A stretch of 64,000 bases of DNA from the NCBI RefSeq assembly GCF_001619985.1, contig NW_017264202.1, positions 744,001-808,000 on the forward strand, in the 5' to 3' direction. The notes below the pieces were generated by a model. It saw only the letters and a list, made by a program, of their open reading frames with translations, did no database searches and had not been told where the DNA came from. The number at the start of each line of letters is the position of its first letter. The first letter of the stretch is position 1. Origin of the DNA: Xylona heveae TC161 (Eukaryota > Ascomycota > Xylonomycetes > Xylonales > Xylonaceae). This document shows positions 36,337 through 46,753 of the stretch, one piece after another. Made by a program: the position numbers and the translations under genes.

Positions 36337-36549
36337 TTGTTCGTTGGAAGATAATTATTTATTTAATATATATACTACAAAAATAGTCCGCACTATAATG
36401 TCGGCTAACCCCACGATCCGGAACAACTAAAGTCCGCTAAATTTTCGCTGGTGAAATGACAAACGCTATAAACTTTGTTCGGGATGCTGCATTTGGAGCA
36501 AGCTCTACGTTGCATTGGTTAAGGCGATTGCAGCTTACCGTGAGCTAGA

Positions 36550-38436
36550 ATGGCGACTACCGATCCTCCGCTGTCCTTTTTGGACCCTGGAGACACAGCG
36601 CAAGCTCAATCTATCGCTATACTGCACCTGAAGCGGGACCTTCTCATGCCCACTCGCCTGCAGGAACAGGACGAGTTGAACGAGGGATATGACGAGGGCA
36701 AAGTGACAAATACGCGCTTTGGTTCTTTCCCACATAGCACATTGATTGGGCAGTCATGGGGAAGCCAAATTCGGGCATCAGCAGTTGATACTGGCTCACG
36801 TGGTAGACGGCCGAAAAACGACAAGAAGCGGAAGCGGGACGAGGATGAGAATACAGATTCGAATGCGCCGACGCCGAAAACCGCAGTGGCTGCGTCTACA
36901 GGGTTCGTTCATTTGCTGCCACCAACGCCGGAGACATGGACCTCGTCTTTACCGCATCGCACACAGGTTGTCTATACGCCTGATTATAGTTATATCCTTC
37001 ACCGGCTGCGTGTAAGGCCCGGGACGGTTTTGATTGAAGCAGGCGCTGGAAGTGGGTCTTTCACACACGCTTCGGCAAGGGCGGTATATGATGGTCTTCC
37101 GGGAGACGAGGTCAAGGCGGAGGGGGCATCGAGCAAGAAGAAGCAGAAAAAGGGCAAGATATATAGCTACGAGTTCCACGAGCAGCGCGTTGGAAAGCTA
37201 AAAACCGAGCTCTATGAGCATGGATTGGATGGACTGGTGGAGATTACACATCGAGATGTGTGTAACGAAGGATTTATGGTCCGGAAGACTGAATCATCCG
37301 ATTTGAATGCGAAAAAGAATGACGAGCCAAAGGCTGAGGCCATATTTTTGGATCTACCGGCACCATGGTATGTTCTCTCCAAGCCAACCGTGCCCTTTTC
37401 TATGTAAAAGATCCATTACTAATGCTTGAGATTTAGGCTTGCCCTGCGTCATCTGACCCGCAACTCCATGTCGTCAAAATTTTTGGATGCAGCCGCTGGC
37501 TCGTCAAATCCTCAATCACCGGCGCCAGGCGGTGACCTCCCTCCACCTGCCCCTACTTCAGCCCCCGAAGGCGACCTGTCCTTCCACTCACCTCTCAACC
37601 CGAAAGCCACTATTCGCATCTGCACATTCTCTCCCTGCATGGAGCAGGTTCAGCGCACCATCTCAACGATGCGGCAGCTAGGTTGGGTCGAAATCGAGAT
37701 GGTAGAGGTTCAACACAAACGACTGGAGGTTCGTCGGGAACGTGTCGGCCTACACGAGGAAGGTCTTCGTGGTGTCACTGCCATGCCCGCCTCTGTGGAT
37801 GAAGCCGTATCTCGACTACGCGAAGTTGAAGGGCGCTTCCGTTCATTCCATGGTAAAAATACTGGAGCCGATGGCTCTGAGGACGCGAGCGGCGCCAATG
37901 CCACGGAATCTAAGGAGGGCACTCCTGCGTCCACGCCTGCCACTTACGTGTCCAAGCAGCAGCGCCAGCAGTCTATCCGCGACTCGCTCGCAGACCGTAA
38001 AGTCTTCAAGGAGGGTCGTCTCGTGCACCGTACCGAGCCTGAAATTCGCACACACACATCGTACCTTGTGTTCGCCCTTTTACCGCGTGAATGGACGGCT
38101 GAGGATGAGGCGCGCTGTCAGAAGAAGTGGCCCATCAAGGAGCCTAGACAACCAGCAAAGAACAAAGACCAAAAAGCTAGAAGTGGCAAAGATATAGAGG
38201 TAGATGCTGGTGGTAGAGACGTGACCCAGGAAACACAAGCGGCAAATGGTCAACCAATAAGCAGGCGGCAGATGAAGAAACTTGAGCGAGCAAAGGCAAA
38301 GAACGCAGAAAGAGAAAAGGAAAAGGCCGCCGAAAGCGAGCAGGCAGCGACGGAGCCTACAGTAGAAGATGCTGGCGCTGCTAAAGCTGATGCTGCGGGT
38401 AAAAATGTCGAAGAGCCAGAGAGCATGGTGGAATAA
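36550..38436 (+). CDS. trm61: tRNA (adenine-58-N1)-methyltransferase catalytic subunit Trm61
   Basis: Trm61 with Trm6 methylates A58 in the T-loop of nuclear tRNAs, using S-adenosylmethionine. Two exons (36550-37367, 37437-38436) give 605 residues. The SAM-binding motif I is VLIEAGAGSGSFTHA at about residues 159-173. IYSYEFHEQRVGKLKTELYE forms motif II, and the catalytic FLDLPAPW is split by the intron, whose removal restores LPAPWLALRH. The N-terminal region (GSFPHSTLIGQSWGSQI) is the beta-barrel part of the family. A nuclear-localisation-like run KKRKRDED sits at about residue 95. Two low-complexity inserts and a Lys/Glu-rich C-terminal tail make it longer than yeast Trm61 (383 residues), as is common in filamentous fungi. 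The neighbouring tRNA genes are coincidental as far as I can tell. Confidence 0.93.
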
Positions 38437-38769
38437 TTGGGAAGAACGTCAGCCTCACTTGTTTCCAGTAATACTTTACACTCTTCAACGATTAGAAGCC
38501 ATCTTATCTCTATACAATATACCATACTAATGCATCATTTGCCTTGGATAACCAGATCCTTAATCCCCAAGGCTGCTTTGAGTCTTTTATATCATTTACC
38601 ATTACCTCGATGTTAGGAGTGTTTAACTATTACTGACATCGCAACTCATCTCTTCGCTCCCTTAATCAAAGTGCTGCAACAGTTTTTGCAAGACGGTAAA
38701 AGACCATGACATCCCCAATTTGAACAAAAAAAATGCAAAATCCCTAGTCTATATGCTCTATGCCTCGCA
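38437..38769. other. convergent intergenic
   Basis: Trm61 and the phosphodiesterase gene end toward each other. No gene seen. Confidence 0.5.
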
Positions 38770-39991
38770 TTACCAGTAACGAGATTGCGTCGAGAATCCT
38801 GCGGCAGCCGCAAGGTCGTCTGCGTTCAAAAGATCAACGCCTTCCTCAATAAGCTGCTTCCAAATACCGTTGCGTGTAGTAATAGGCCACGCAGGAGTAT
38901 TCCAGTAGCGCACGGCGATGCCCTTGCTGTGGGCATCGGATATTTGCTGACGCAGCGTAGCCAACTGCGTGTCATTGAGCGAGGACCCTGCTACCTTGCC
39001 AATTGAAGCCTCGAAATCCGTGCTGGCTATGGGGCTGATGAGGTGGGTGACAGAGGATTGATCACTATCGAGCTTTGCCAAGTTCGCATCGAAAAAATAG
39101 TCTCGACTTGTCACGTTTTCCACATGAGACAAGGGAGTATTTCCCGTACCGATCACTGTAACAGGTCCCCAAGTGATACCGGTCTCATTAACGCTGGTCA
39201 GCCATCCACCGGCGCGGAGAGGCTCGAGAGCCTGAATGACATATGGCAATGTAGTTGGACCATTCGTTTTGATATCAACCCAGAAGAAGAGAGTCTGGTC
39301 ACCGGCGACGTCATAGACACCACTGAGGATAAAGATTAGAGATGACATTCTGACAATGCATTAGGGGGGTAAAATTTTTCATACTTTTTGGTGGGGGATA
39401 TGACAAATTGCGAGACGGGATTCTCTCTAGTCAATGTGTCGAGGATAGGTTCAATATATAATGACTGAAGTGTACGTTCTTCGGTCAAAGCAGATCGCTC
39501 ATGGCCAACCTGATATAATGAAGATGATCAGTCTAGAAGGACACAAGAAGAACACGAAAGAGGATGAAACGGAATATTACATAGAGTGTGTCGTTGTATA
39601 GCCAGACATCTCCTTCTACAGATACAGCGCCAACGGATAGGGCTGTTAATTGATTCAATTAAGTTAGCCAGGGAATCTTTACGCAAAAATCATACAAAAG
39701 CAAAGGCTGTAATACCTGAGTAGAAAGGAACATCCCGCCAGTAATCATTATGCGAGTGGATCGGTTTCTACAACTTTCGTCAGCCATTCCTCCTTTCGTC
39801 TCTTCTCGAGCCCGACGGGACCTTACAGGAACGATGCCACGGGTCAAATCCGTGGGATAAGTGTACAGATTACTCTGATGGGTGTTTGCTAAGATGTTAC
39901 TGAGAGCTGCAGGTACATCTAGTACCGGTAATGGAGCCGCAGTGACGATATTGGCCAGGCCTGCGGCGATCACAGCAGAAATGCACTTCAT
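38770..39991 (-). CDS. secreted AIM6-like PLC-type phosphodiesterase
   Basis: Five exons (39991-39827, 39767-39716, 39642-39581, 39509-39385, 39322-38770) give 318 residues. The start MKCISAVIAAGLANIVTAAP is a clear signal peptide. After splicing, the core reads PIHSHNDYWRDVPFYSALS and VGAVSVEGDVWLYNDTLYVG, then HERSALTEERT. The two histidines and the Glu-x-Asp pair correspond to the metal and acid-base residues of the glycerophosphodiesterase/sphingomyelinase-D-like fold. QFVISPTKNGVYDVAGDQTL continues the barrel. This is the AIM6 family, named after a yeast mitochondrial-inheritance phenotype but usually carrying a signal peptide in filamentous fungi. The substrate is unknown; a phosphodiester is expected. 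It is transcribed divergently from the acid phosphatase across 849 bp. Confidence 0.85.
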
Positions 39992-40840
39992 GTTGTAAGA
40001 CGCTGAGGAAGCGCAATGAAAAAAGAAATGGTATGATTCTGTGACGATGAACAGTTTACACGGAATATTCACAGCAGATCCATAAGCCCTTTATACACCG
40101 GCCCAATGCCCTTCTCCAGGAGGATTGAGAGCTATTGTAATAGGTTCGGATTGACAAATGTAAGCGTACAAACTGGACGTCTCTACAAGCTGGTTTAACT
40201 GACGAGCTTCAGCACTCGAAAGAGTTTAGTATAACCGATTATGCCTGCTTCTTGGAGCTATCGCTACACCAATCGTACCTACACGTGGATGAGATCCCTC
40301 TCAGAGTACGTTTTTCCTAACCTTGGACAGAACACAAAAAGCATCAGATTGATAGATTATGGCAGAAGCATTTGTCCCTGCTCAACTCCGCGAACAAAAC
40401 CATTCAGCTTATTGCATCATACTGCGACCCCCCACTGAAGCGTCCCACTAAATGTGCAAGAGAACTGCAGCGCAGTGCAAATTAATAGTCTACGGTTTAA
40501 CCCGTAGACAGGCAAAGCTCTTCCGATGGGGAGACCGTTTTGCACCGATTCCAGAGCTAGTTTGATAAAACCAAGGCGATAATCAGCCATCGGCCATTCA
40601 GCACCCTCGTTCGAGATTCCGCCTTCGGCACGACAGAAACGGCGGGTACTAGCTGTGGATACTCTTCCTTCCGATTAACCTTTACAGGCAGCGGACAATG
40701 TGCTTGTATGAAGCTATGGGTCGACAACCACGAGCTGCAATCGCACGATCGCAAAGGCTGCGGCTTTTTAAAAGCCTGCATGCACATCGACGACGTGCTC
40801 GATCGCGTCAAGTGTAAAATCTTCCTTACATCTGCAGAAA
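39992..40840. other. shared divergent promoter of phosphodiesterase and acid phosphatase
   Basis: 849 bp separate two start codons facing away from each other. A CACGTG word, the core site of Pho4/NUC-1-type phosphate regulators, lies at 40282-40287. A TTTTAAAA element lies at about 40767, 74 bp before the phosphatase ATG. No gene seen. Confidence 0.45.
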
Positions 40841-42490
40841 ATGCGTCTGCTTTTTGCTGCTTCTGCGGCGCTTGCTCTCGCGCAAGCTTCGCCCGCCGGC
40901 AAACATCACGCTCCTAAAAACGAGGGCAAGCTGCGCTATTTGACAGACATCAATGTCATTTCAAAATACTGGGGAGAAATCTCACCATACTCTGACAACG
41001 CCGAGGATCTTTTTGGCGTCGAGGACGTTGGCCTCCCTGATGGATGCCAGATTGAGCAAGTCCACACTTTCCAGCGCCATGCCAACCGTTTCCCGACGAG
41101 CGCTTGGGCGGACGGCGAAAACAATGACCGCTTCGCAGACAAGGTCCTCAACTTCACCACCAGTGCTAACTCTTCGACGCCTTTCCGAGGCCCGCTTGCC
41201 TTCCTCAACAACTACGAATACCTGCTGGGCGAGAGCTTGCTTACCGGCGTTGGCGCCTTGACTGAATTTCAGTCTGGTGTGAACTTCTGGAACCGCTATG
41301 GTCGAATCCTATACAATGCCACTGCAGGTCAGCTTGCATACAACGCAAGCTTTTCGAATGGCACTGCTCGGCCAAAGCCCGTTCTGCGCACTACTAGCCA
41401 GTCGCGTATCCAGAACAGTCAGATCAATTGGGCATTGGGTTTCTTCGGAGACAGCTTCCAGGCTGTGCCCGACCCGACGTTCGCAAATGCCACTGATGCA
41501 TTTGACGTCGTGATCATCCCGGAGGGTGGTACTGAGAACAGCACGCTCGCCGCATACGACCCGTGCTTCAACGACTGGGAGTACGAAATTGGCTACCTCG
41601 GTGACTACGACATGTACGAGTATATCCCCAAATATCTTGGCCCTGCCACCGCGCGCCTGCAGCAGCACGCACCTAAGGGCTTCACCTTTACGACCAACGA
41701 CACCTACGCCATGCAGAACATTTGCGCGTACGAGCACAACTATATCGGCATGTCCGATTTCTGCTCCTTCTTCACCGAGGATGAGTGGACCGGCTACGAA
41801 AACACTCTCGATATCCAGTACTACTACGATTATGCATGGGGCAATCCTACTGCTCGTGCTCAGGGTATCGGTTATGTCCAGGAACTCATCGCGCGCTTGA
41901 CGGATCAGTACATAACCGTGTCCAATTCATCCGTCAACTCGACGCTCGATGACAACGATACGACGTTCCCCTTGAACCAGCCTTTCTACGCCGACATTTC
42001 CCACGACGACATTATTCTTTCTATCTTGACTGCCATGTCGCTCGACTACTTCAAGGACCCGCCCAGTCTGACGCAGTACCCTCCCGACCCTCATCGTCGG
42101 TTCATCTTGTCCCAGCTTACACCGTTTGGCGCCCGCCTTATCACCGAGGTTATTGGCTGCGGCAGCACCGATCCCGAGCCTGTCTCATACCCCCGTGTGC
42201 AGTACACTCCGACACAGTACGGCTATAACCCGGCCAATGCTACGAACAAGTTTATCCGTATGCGTCTGAACAACGGCATCTTGCCGTTGAACACTCTCCG
42301 TGGTGGCCAGTGCGGCAATGCTACCGCGGGTACTGGCCGTACAGATGGTCTCTGCGCATTGGACCAGTTCCTTGCCACGCAACAGGACTCGTACAAGTTG
42401 GCAAATTATGATTATGCTTGCTTTGGCAACTACACATTAAGCAACATTACGTCTGGCCATGACTACGATGGTACCATTTACCAAAAATAG
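40841..42490 (+). CDS. secreted histidine acid phosphatase (phytase-like)
   Basis: One exon encodes 549 residues with a signal peptide at 1-16 (MRLLFAASAALALAQA). The active-site motif is RHANRFP at 79-85, where the usual RHGxRxP has Ala for Gly. The second motif SHDD (His 388, Asp 389) supplies the proton donor. Many N-glycosylation sites (NFTT, NSST, NATA, NASF, NGTA and others) mark an exported enzyme. Several cysteines in the last 150 residues fit the disulfides of the family. Such enzymes release inorganic phosphate from phytate and other phosphomonoesters at acid pH, and are normally derepressed by phosphate starvation. The Ala substitution lies at a position that packs against the phosphate loop. 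I believe it recurs in a fungal subfamily, so I treat the enzyme as active. Confidence 0.93.
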   Translation: MRLLFAASAALALAQASPAGKHHAPKNEGKLRYLTDINVISKYWGEISPYSDNAEDLFGVEDVGLPDGCQIEQVHTFQRHANRFPTSAWADGENNDRFADKVLNFTTSANSSTPFRGPLAFLNNYEYLLGESLLTGVGALTEFQSGVNFWNRYGRILYNATAGQLAYNASFSNGTARPKPVLRTTSQSRIQNSQINWALGFFGDSFQAVPDPTFANATDAFDVVIIPEGGTENSTLAAYDPCFNDWEYEIGYLGDYDMYEYIPKYLGPATARLQQHAPKGFTFTTNDTYAMQNICAYEHNYIGMSDFCSFFTEDEWTGYENTLDIQYYYDYAWGNPTARAQGIGYVQELIARLTDQYITVSNSSVNSTLDDNDTTFPLNQPFYADISHDDIILSILTAMSLDYFKDPPSLTQYPPDPHRRFILSQLTPFGARLITEVIGCGSTDPEPVSYPRVQYTPTQYGYNPANATNKFIRMRLNNGILPLNTLRGGQCGNATAGTGRTDGLCALDQFLATQQDSYKLANYDYACFGNYTLSNITSGHDYDGTIYQK

Positions 42491-42997
42491 ATTCGACCGA
42501 CTTGTTACACATAAACGATTTACGAGAAGTTGAAGAGCTTTATGGATAATATGCGAATCATGTGTATATAATTGTGTCGATAGTTGTACATTAAATACGC
42601 TAGAAGTTTCTCTCGGGCTTCATTAGATAGTCTGATGAGTATAGGGTATATACAAGGTAATATTGGGTTCCACGTTGCATGACCTCTTTTTCAGAGATGA
42701 TGCTGCTGCTGCTGTCACATTTTTTCTTGCTATGTGGCTGCCATTGGTTGTGGGAACGATGGACTATGTACGGCGCTGATTGAAAATTTGATGAACGCTC
42801 CGGCCGTGACGAGAAGTCGCAGTTTCATGCGCGGTCATGAGACTTTTCGTATCCGAATGAATCTAGAGCTTGAGTACCCCTTGACGGTTTGTAAGGCATG
42901 AAGCGAAACCATGGGAAGCATACCCTTTGTCTGGACGAAAGAAGTTGAGACATGCTCTGTTGCTGCTGGCTTGCTGGTTTTGAATATTTTCAGCAAT
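42491..42997. other. convergent intergenic
   Basis: 3' ends of the acid phosphatase and of the alpha/beta hydrolase-like gene. A CTG/GCT-type triplet run (GATGCTGCTGCTGCTGTC) is present near 42700. No gene seen. Confidence 0.5.
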
Positions 42998-43795
42998 TCA
43001 ACCGAGTTCGACGCTGCCCGGAGGCACACCACGACGACTACGCAGCCTGCGTGCAAAAAATTGCATGATAGGCAGCATTTCTTCGCGATTGCCCGGCATG
43101 CTATCGCCCACTTTGCGCCAGCGTGTATATTCTACGAATTCAAACGCATCTTTGGTACGAGATAGGGCCGACGCAGTAACGAGCGTTTGTGACGAACCAC
43201 CGCACAAGAGGACAGGTGTTCTCGATTTCACCGCCGCGGCTGGAGACGATGAGATAGATGTGGTAGTTGATGCGGGTAGGGGTCCGCCAATTGATATAAT
43301 TCCGCCGAGCTCTTTAAGCTCGTTGTCGCTGACCGAAGACGATGACGTCGAGGAAGAAGGAGAAGGGAGCAAAGACCTGGTAGCTGCCAGCGCCGCCATG
43401 CCGCCTTGTCCGAAGCCAAATATAACAATTTCACGCGGTCGGTAGCCGCATTTATCAATTAAGACGCGACGAATGACTTCATCTGCAATCAGACGGGTGG
43501 AGCGCGTAAACCCAGTGTCGAATTCCATGCGCATGGAGCTTTCGTCGAAGAGGATGTCGTCGCCCCAGTGGAAACCGCCGAGTTCGAACGGTAAGGGCAT
43601 CGGCGCTTGAAGCGACACGCATGCTGTTTCGGGGAGATTGAGGTTCCGGCCTAAAGCAGTGAATGATGCATTGGTATCTCCTAGACCATGGAGCAAGAGG
43701 AGAATGTTTGTTGGTGGATGTGAGGCCGGTGGCGGGGTGACGGACGCCGTTACGGACGAGGGAAAGTCTGAGACGCTGGGGAGACGACCCGGCAT
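42998..43795 (-). CDS. acyl-protein-thioesterase-like alpha/beta hydrolase without catalytic residues
   Basis: One exon encodes 265 residues of the phospholipase/carboxylesterase (APT1) fold. The oxyanion-hole region LLLLHGLGDTNASFTALGR is at residues 32-50, followed by ACVSLQAPMPLPFELGGFHW as in the family. The nucleophile elbow should read GFSQGG but is GFGQGG (residues 127-132), so the serine is glycine. Where the catalytic Asp is expected (family HGDADPLV) the sequence is CGGSSQTLV. Where the catalytic His is expected it reads KVGDSMPG. All three residues therefore appear lost, while the fold and open frame are well preserved. It is probably a non-catalytic relative, perhaps a ligand- or protein-binding one. 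A Ser-rich insert (SSSTSSSSVS) is also present. No signal peptide is seen, so a cytosolic location is likely. Confidence 0.75.
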   Translation of the reverse strand: MPGRLPSVSDFPSSVTASVTPPPASHPPTNILLLLHGLGDTNASFTALGRNLNLPETACVSLQAPMPLPFELGGFHWGDDILFDESSMRMEFDTGFTRSTRLIADEVIRRVLIDKCGYRPREIVIFGFGQGGMAALAATRSLLPSPSSSTSSSSVSDNELKELGGIISIGGPLPASTTTSISSSPAAAVKSRTPVLLCGGSSQTLVTASALSRTKDAFEFVEYTRWRKVGDSMPGNREEMLPIMQFFARRLRSRRGVPPGSVELG

Positions 43796-45260
43796 GTTGT
43801 GGCTCGTTTGGAATTGTAAGGATTGGCGTGACGTAGAGGTGGGAAACGGCAGGAGATTCTATTTTGGGCCCAGAACGGACGTTTCTTCATTAATGTGAAA
43901 GGTTTGTGTACTCCGATATGGGGGGGTTCAGACGTCAGATTCTGCGCACACGCGCGGGCGTGTACAGGCGCTTGTGGCTAGTGACAACAAAGTCCCTTCA
44001 GAGGGCTCATTCAGCTCAGTGGGGTACTTCCGTGGCGCAGCGTACGGCATTAATGGGTGCCGATGTTTCGGCAAGGCGCCGGCGTGCTCAGTGGGGAGAG
44101 CCACTGTTATGTCGGTGAAAGGCAAGCCCGAAGTCAAGCATTTCAGCCAAGACTTTTAGAAACGCAGGGCATTGGTAACGAACGGGTGAAGAGCATTCGG
44201 GTAGGCGCTCCCACAAAAGCTTGACTATGGAGCAAATCGTGGCACACTAATCACAGCCACAACTGGGCGGAACCGCGTTTCTTGGTTCTTGAAATGTGAT
44301 CTCTTGCGGTGAGGAATTCATATTGTCGATCCTGGAGACCTTTAAAGTAACAAGGAGGTTTATCCATTGACGCAATTCCCCCGATTGACGACATGCTGCC
44401 ATGCAAAGCAAGAGGACCCTGCCTCTCGATCTGAAGGGGTTGCTTTGCTAACTTGCCATGGTACTTCCTGTGTGCGTCCTTGTTCCCTGCCGATCTAGAT
44501 GATTCGTCGATTGGCCGCTGTGGTTCTCGTTTCTGTCCGGCCCGAGTTAGTGACGCCCCACATCATCCAAGGAGGGACGAAAGAGCTGCTCCAGTTCGTT
44601 GCCAGCGCAGCTCCTCTCGAGCTGAGCTGTAACGTACCTTGCCCCTGCTGCTGTAGCCAAGGGGAAGCTCTGTGTGCTGTTTCCCGTCTGCCACGGTCTC
44701 GAATCCTTACTGGAAGAGCCGCCGGGCGGGTTAGTACATTTGTAGTCAATCGAGCCAACCCTGAGATCAAACTCACTTTGGACTAACAGACCCTGAGACA
44801 CGAGCTTGAGACCCCCTCAGAGCTAAGCCTGCCTTCGACTATTTCATAAGCTCACCACGTAAGTGAATGTCATCATTGGTTCGTATGAGAATGTGGATGA
44901 AGTAAGTGGGGTTACTTTGGCGGTTTGAGTGGATGCACTACGATCTGGCGATGAATGTAAATTAACTACAGGATGTTATGCAATACGTAGTGATAATAAT
45001 GCCACATACTACGATACACAGCCTGTAGTGATTTGCCCCCCGGTTCGTCACCGCCAGCGACAGCCCACCCTCTTTCCCCCTCCAAGGTGACAAACAGGGT
45101 CAGGACCCCACGGAATTGTACCCCTCCTCCCCCTCGGACCACTTGAGGTTCTGAAGTATAAATAGAGCTTCACACCTATCCCCCTCATCTTTCTCACTTT
45201 TCTACCTCACGAATCAGTCTTCGAACCTTTCTCAAATTCCTACAAGAACAAATATTCAAG
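43796..45260. other. intergenic, 1.5 kb, includes CipC promoter
   Basis: Several short open frames on both strands have no recognisable domains and were not called. The last 200 bp form a well-built promoter, annotated separately. Confidence 0.5.
45077..45164 (+). promoter_or_regulatory. CipC core promoter: STRE-like CCCCT words and TATA box
   Basis: TATAAATA lies at 45157-45164, about 97 bp before the CipC start codon. CCCCT words, the core of Msn2/4-type stress elements, occur at 45077-45081, 45121-45125 and 45130-45134. A pyrimidine-rich tract follows the TATA box up to about 45215, as is usual at highly expressed fungal transcription starts. Stress induction is consistent with what is known of cipC, but the role of these words is inferred. 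Confidence 0.6.
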
Positions 45261-45893
45261 ATGGGTATCTTCGGTTGGGGTAAGAAATCACCTGAGCAAG
45301 CTTGACTTTTGTGGGTGCGTTTCCACGTCATTACAGAACTAACCGCCAATTGTATGAACAGACGACTCCAACGACGCCTACCAGCAGTACCAGAACGGTG
45401 GAGGCCAGGAGCACGAGGGCTCCAAGCTCCACGAGTTCGTTGGCGGTGCTGCTGCCTTTGAGGGTTTCAAGCTGTTCGAGGACCACCAGCGTGCTGAGGG
45501 TACGTCAAAACTTCCCCCTAAATCATTATCCAACCTGTCTCAGGAATGCACTTGCGTTGTCTGTTTGGCATGGGTTGATGAGGATGGCTGAATAATGTCT
45601 ACTCCCCTCTTGACTTGAATTTTGCTAACAAAGATGGTCGTCGCATAGGCAAGCAAGTCAACCACGCATTCGCCAAGGAGCTGGTGGCCGGCTTCGCGGG
45701 CGCTGAGGCTGAGAAGTTCGCCGAGACCCGTGGTCTTAACGAGTACGATAAGATCCAGGCTCGCCGTCACGCAGAGGACAGTGCCCAGAACATGTACTCT
45801 GAGCACTATGAGCAGAACCTCGGTGCCGACCAGTACGACCCTCAGCAATACGGCGGTCACGACTACATCCAGAACAACTACAACAACTACTAG
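45261..45893 (+). CDS. cipC: CipC-like stress-response protein
   Basis: Three exons (45261-45279, 45362-45499, 45649-45893) give 133 residues. The N-terminus MGIFGWDDSNDAYQQYQNGG, the middle LHEFVGGAAAFEGFKLFEDH and the end HAFAKELVAGFAGAEAEKF are the recognisable blocks of CipC. This small cytosolic fungal protein was first seen induced by concanamycin and is often abundant in hyphae and under stress. The central part repeats a Gly/Ala-rich helix (GGAAAFEGFKLFE, then AGAEAEKFAE), and the C-terminus is Tyr/Asn/Gln-rich (QNNYNNY). The molecular function is unknown. The first coding exon is only 19 nt. The strong TATA and pyrimidine-rich promoter fits high expression. Confidence 0.95.
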
Positions 45894-46753
45894 ATTGGTT
45901 GACGAGAAGTGCTGGACATTGTATTGACGCAAATATGATATCTCACGAAATTGCTCTAGCATACTCAGCGAGCTCTATTTATTTCAATGGAAAACAGTAA
46001 AATTGTTAACATAATGTGCATTCTTAGAAGATTGAGATGCCCGTGGAAAATTTGGAGTGCCATGACGCCATAGTGTTATGTATAACTTGAGTGAAGCTGA
46101 TCGTTCGAATTGAAGAAGCAGTCGCGTAACGCTGCATCGCGTTGTCGCTTGGGTTTATTTCGTGTCCGATGCCACTATGATTTTGCTGCACCAGCCTTTA
46201 GCCAGTATTTGGACGTGGAACTGGGTTATCAATTCTGCGGTTTCAAGCGAAGAAATAAGACCATGCAGCCATCTTAAATGTGAGATTGAGTTGATGTTTT
46301 AAGCATAAAAGCAGCCAATGGTGCCCTTCTCAAGATGCTAAAACAGTGGCTGTTCAATGATAGCCAGAGATGGATGCACGTGCAGAGCCAAGAGAAATCT
46401 CCTACGTAAGTCTGAAGTCGCACGGAATTGACGTGTTTGGTTTCACACAGTCTCCGGCACTTGCCGCACCCTCACAACCATTGAATATGATTTTTATCCC
46501 AAAAATATTGGACCGAAGAGGGTTCAGTCAGTCTCAAATGCTCTTGAGATAAGAATGCATCTCGTCAATTCTTCTTTCTCTCACCAACTTACGGGAATTG
46601 CCCTTATGGCGTGATTGACGAGCGATCAAATCGGAAACAAAGAGTTTCTTTACTATCCAACCGACAGCGTTGTTGGAAGAGAATATTCCGTGGGCGTCAC
46701 TAATAGATCTGTGTGAAACGGGATAGTAACATGATAAAGTGATAATTCGAGTC
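45894..46753. other. intergenic, 0.9 kb
   Basis: 3' side of CipC and promoter of the SYG1-like gene. A CACGTG word lies at 46377-46382, about 370 bp before the SYG1-like ATG. No gene seen. Confidence 0.5.

Noticed and set aside
40282-40287. CACGTG as a firm phosphate-regulator binding site
   Set aside because: The hexamer is expected by chance many times in this window and also occurs at 15056, 23543, 46377 and 61645; kept only as a supporting remark.
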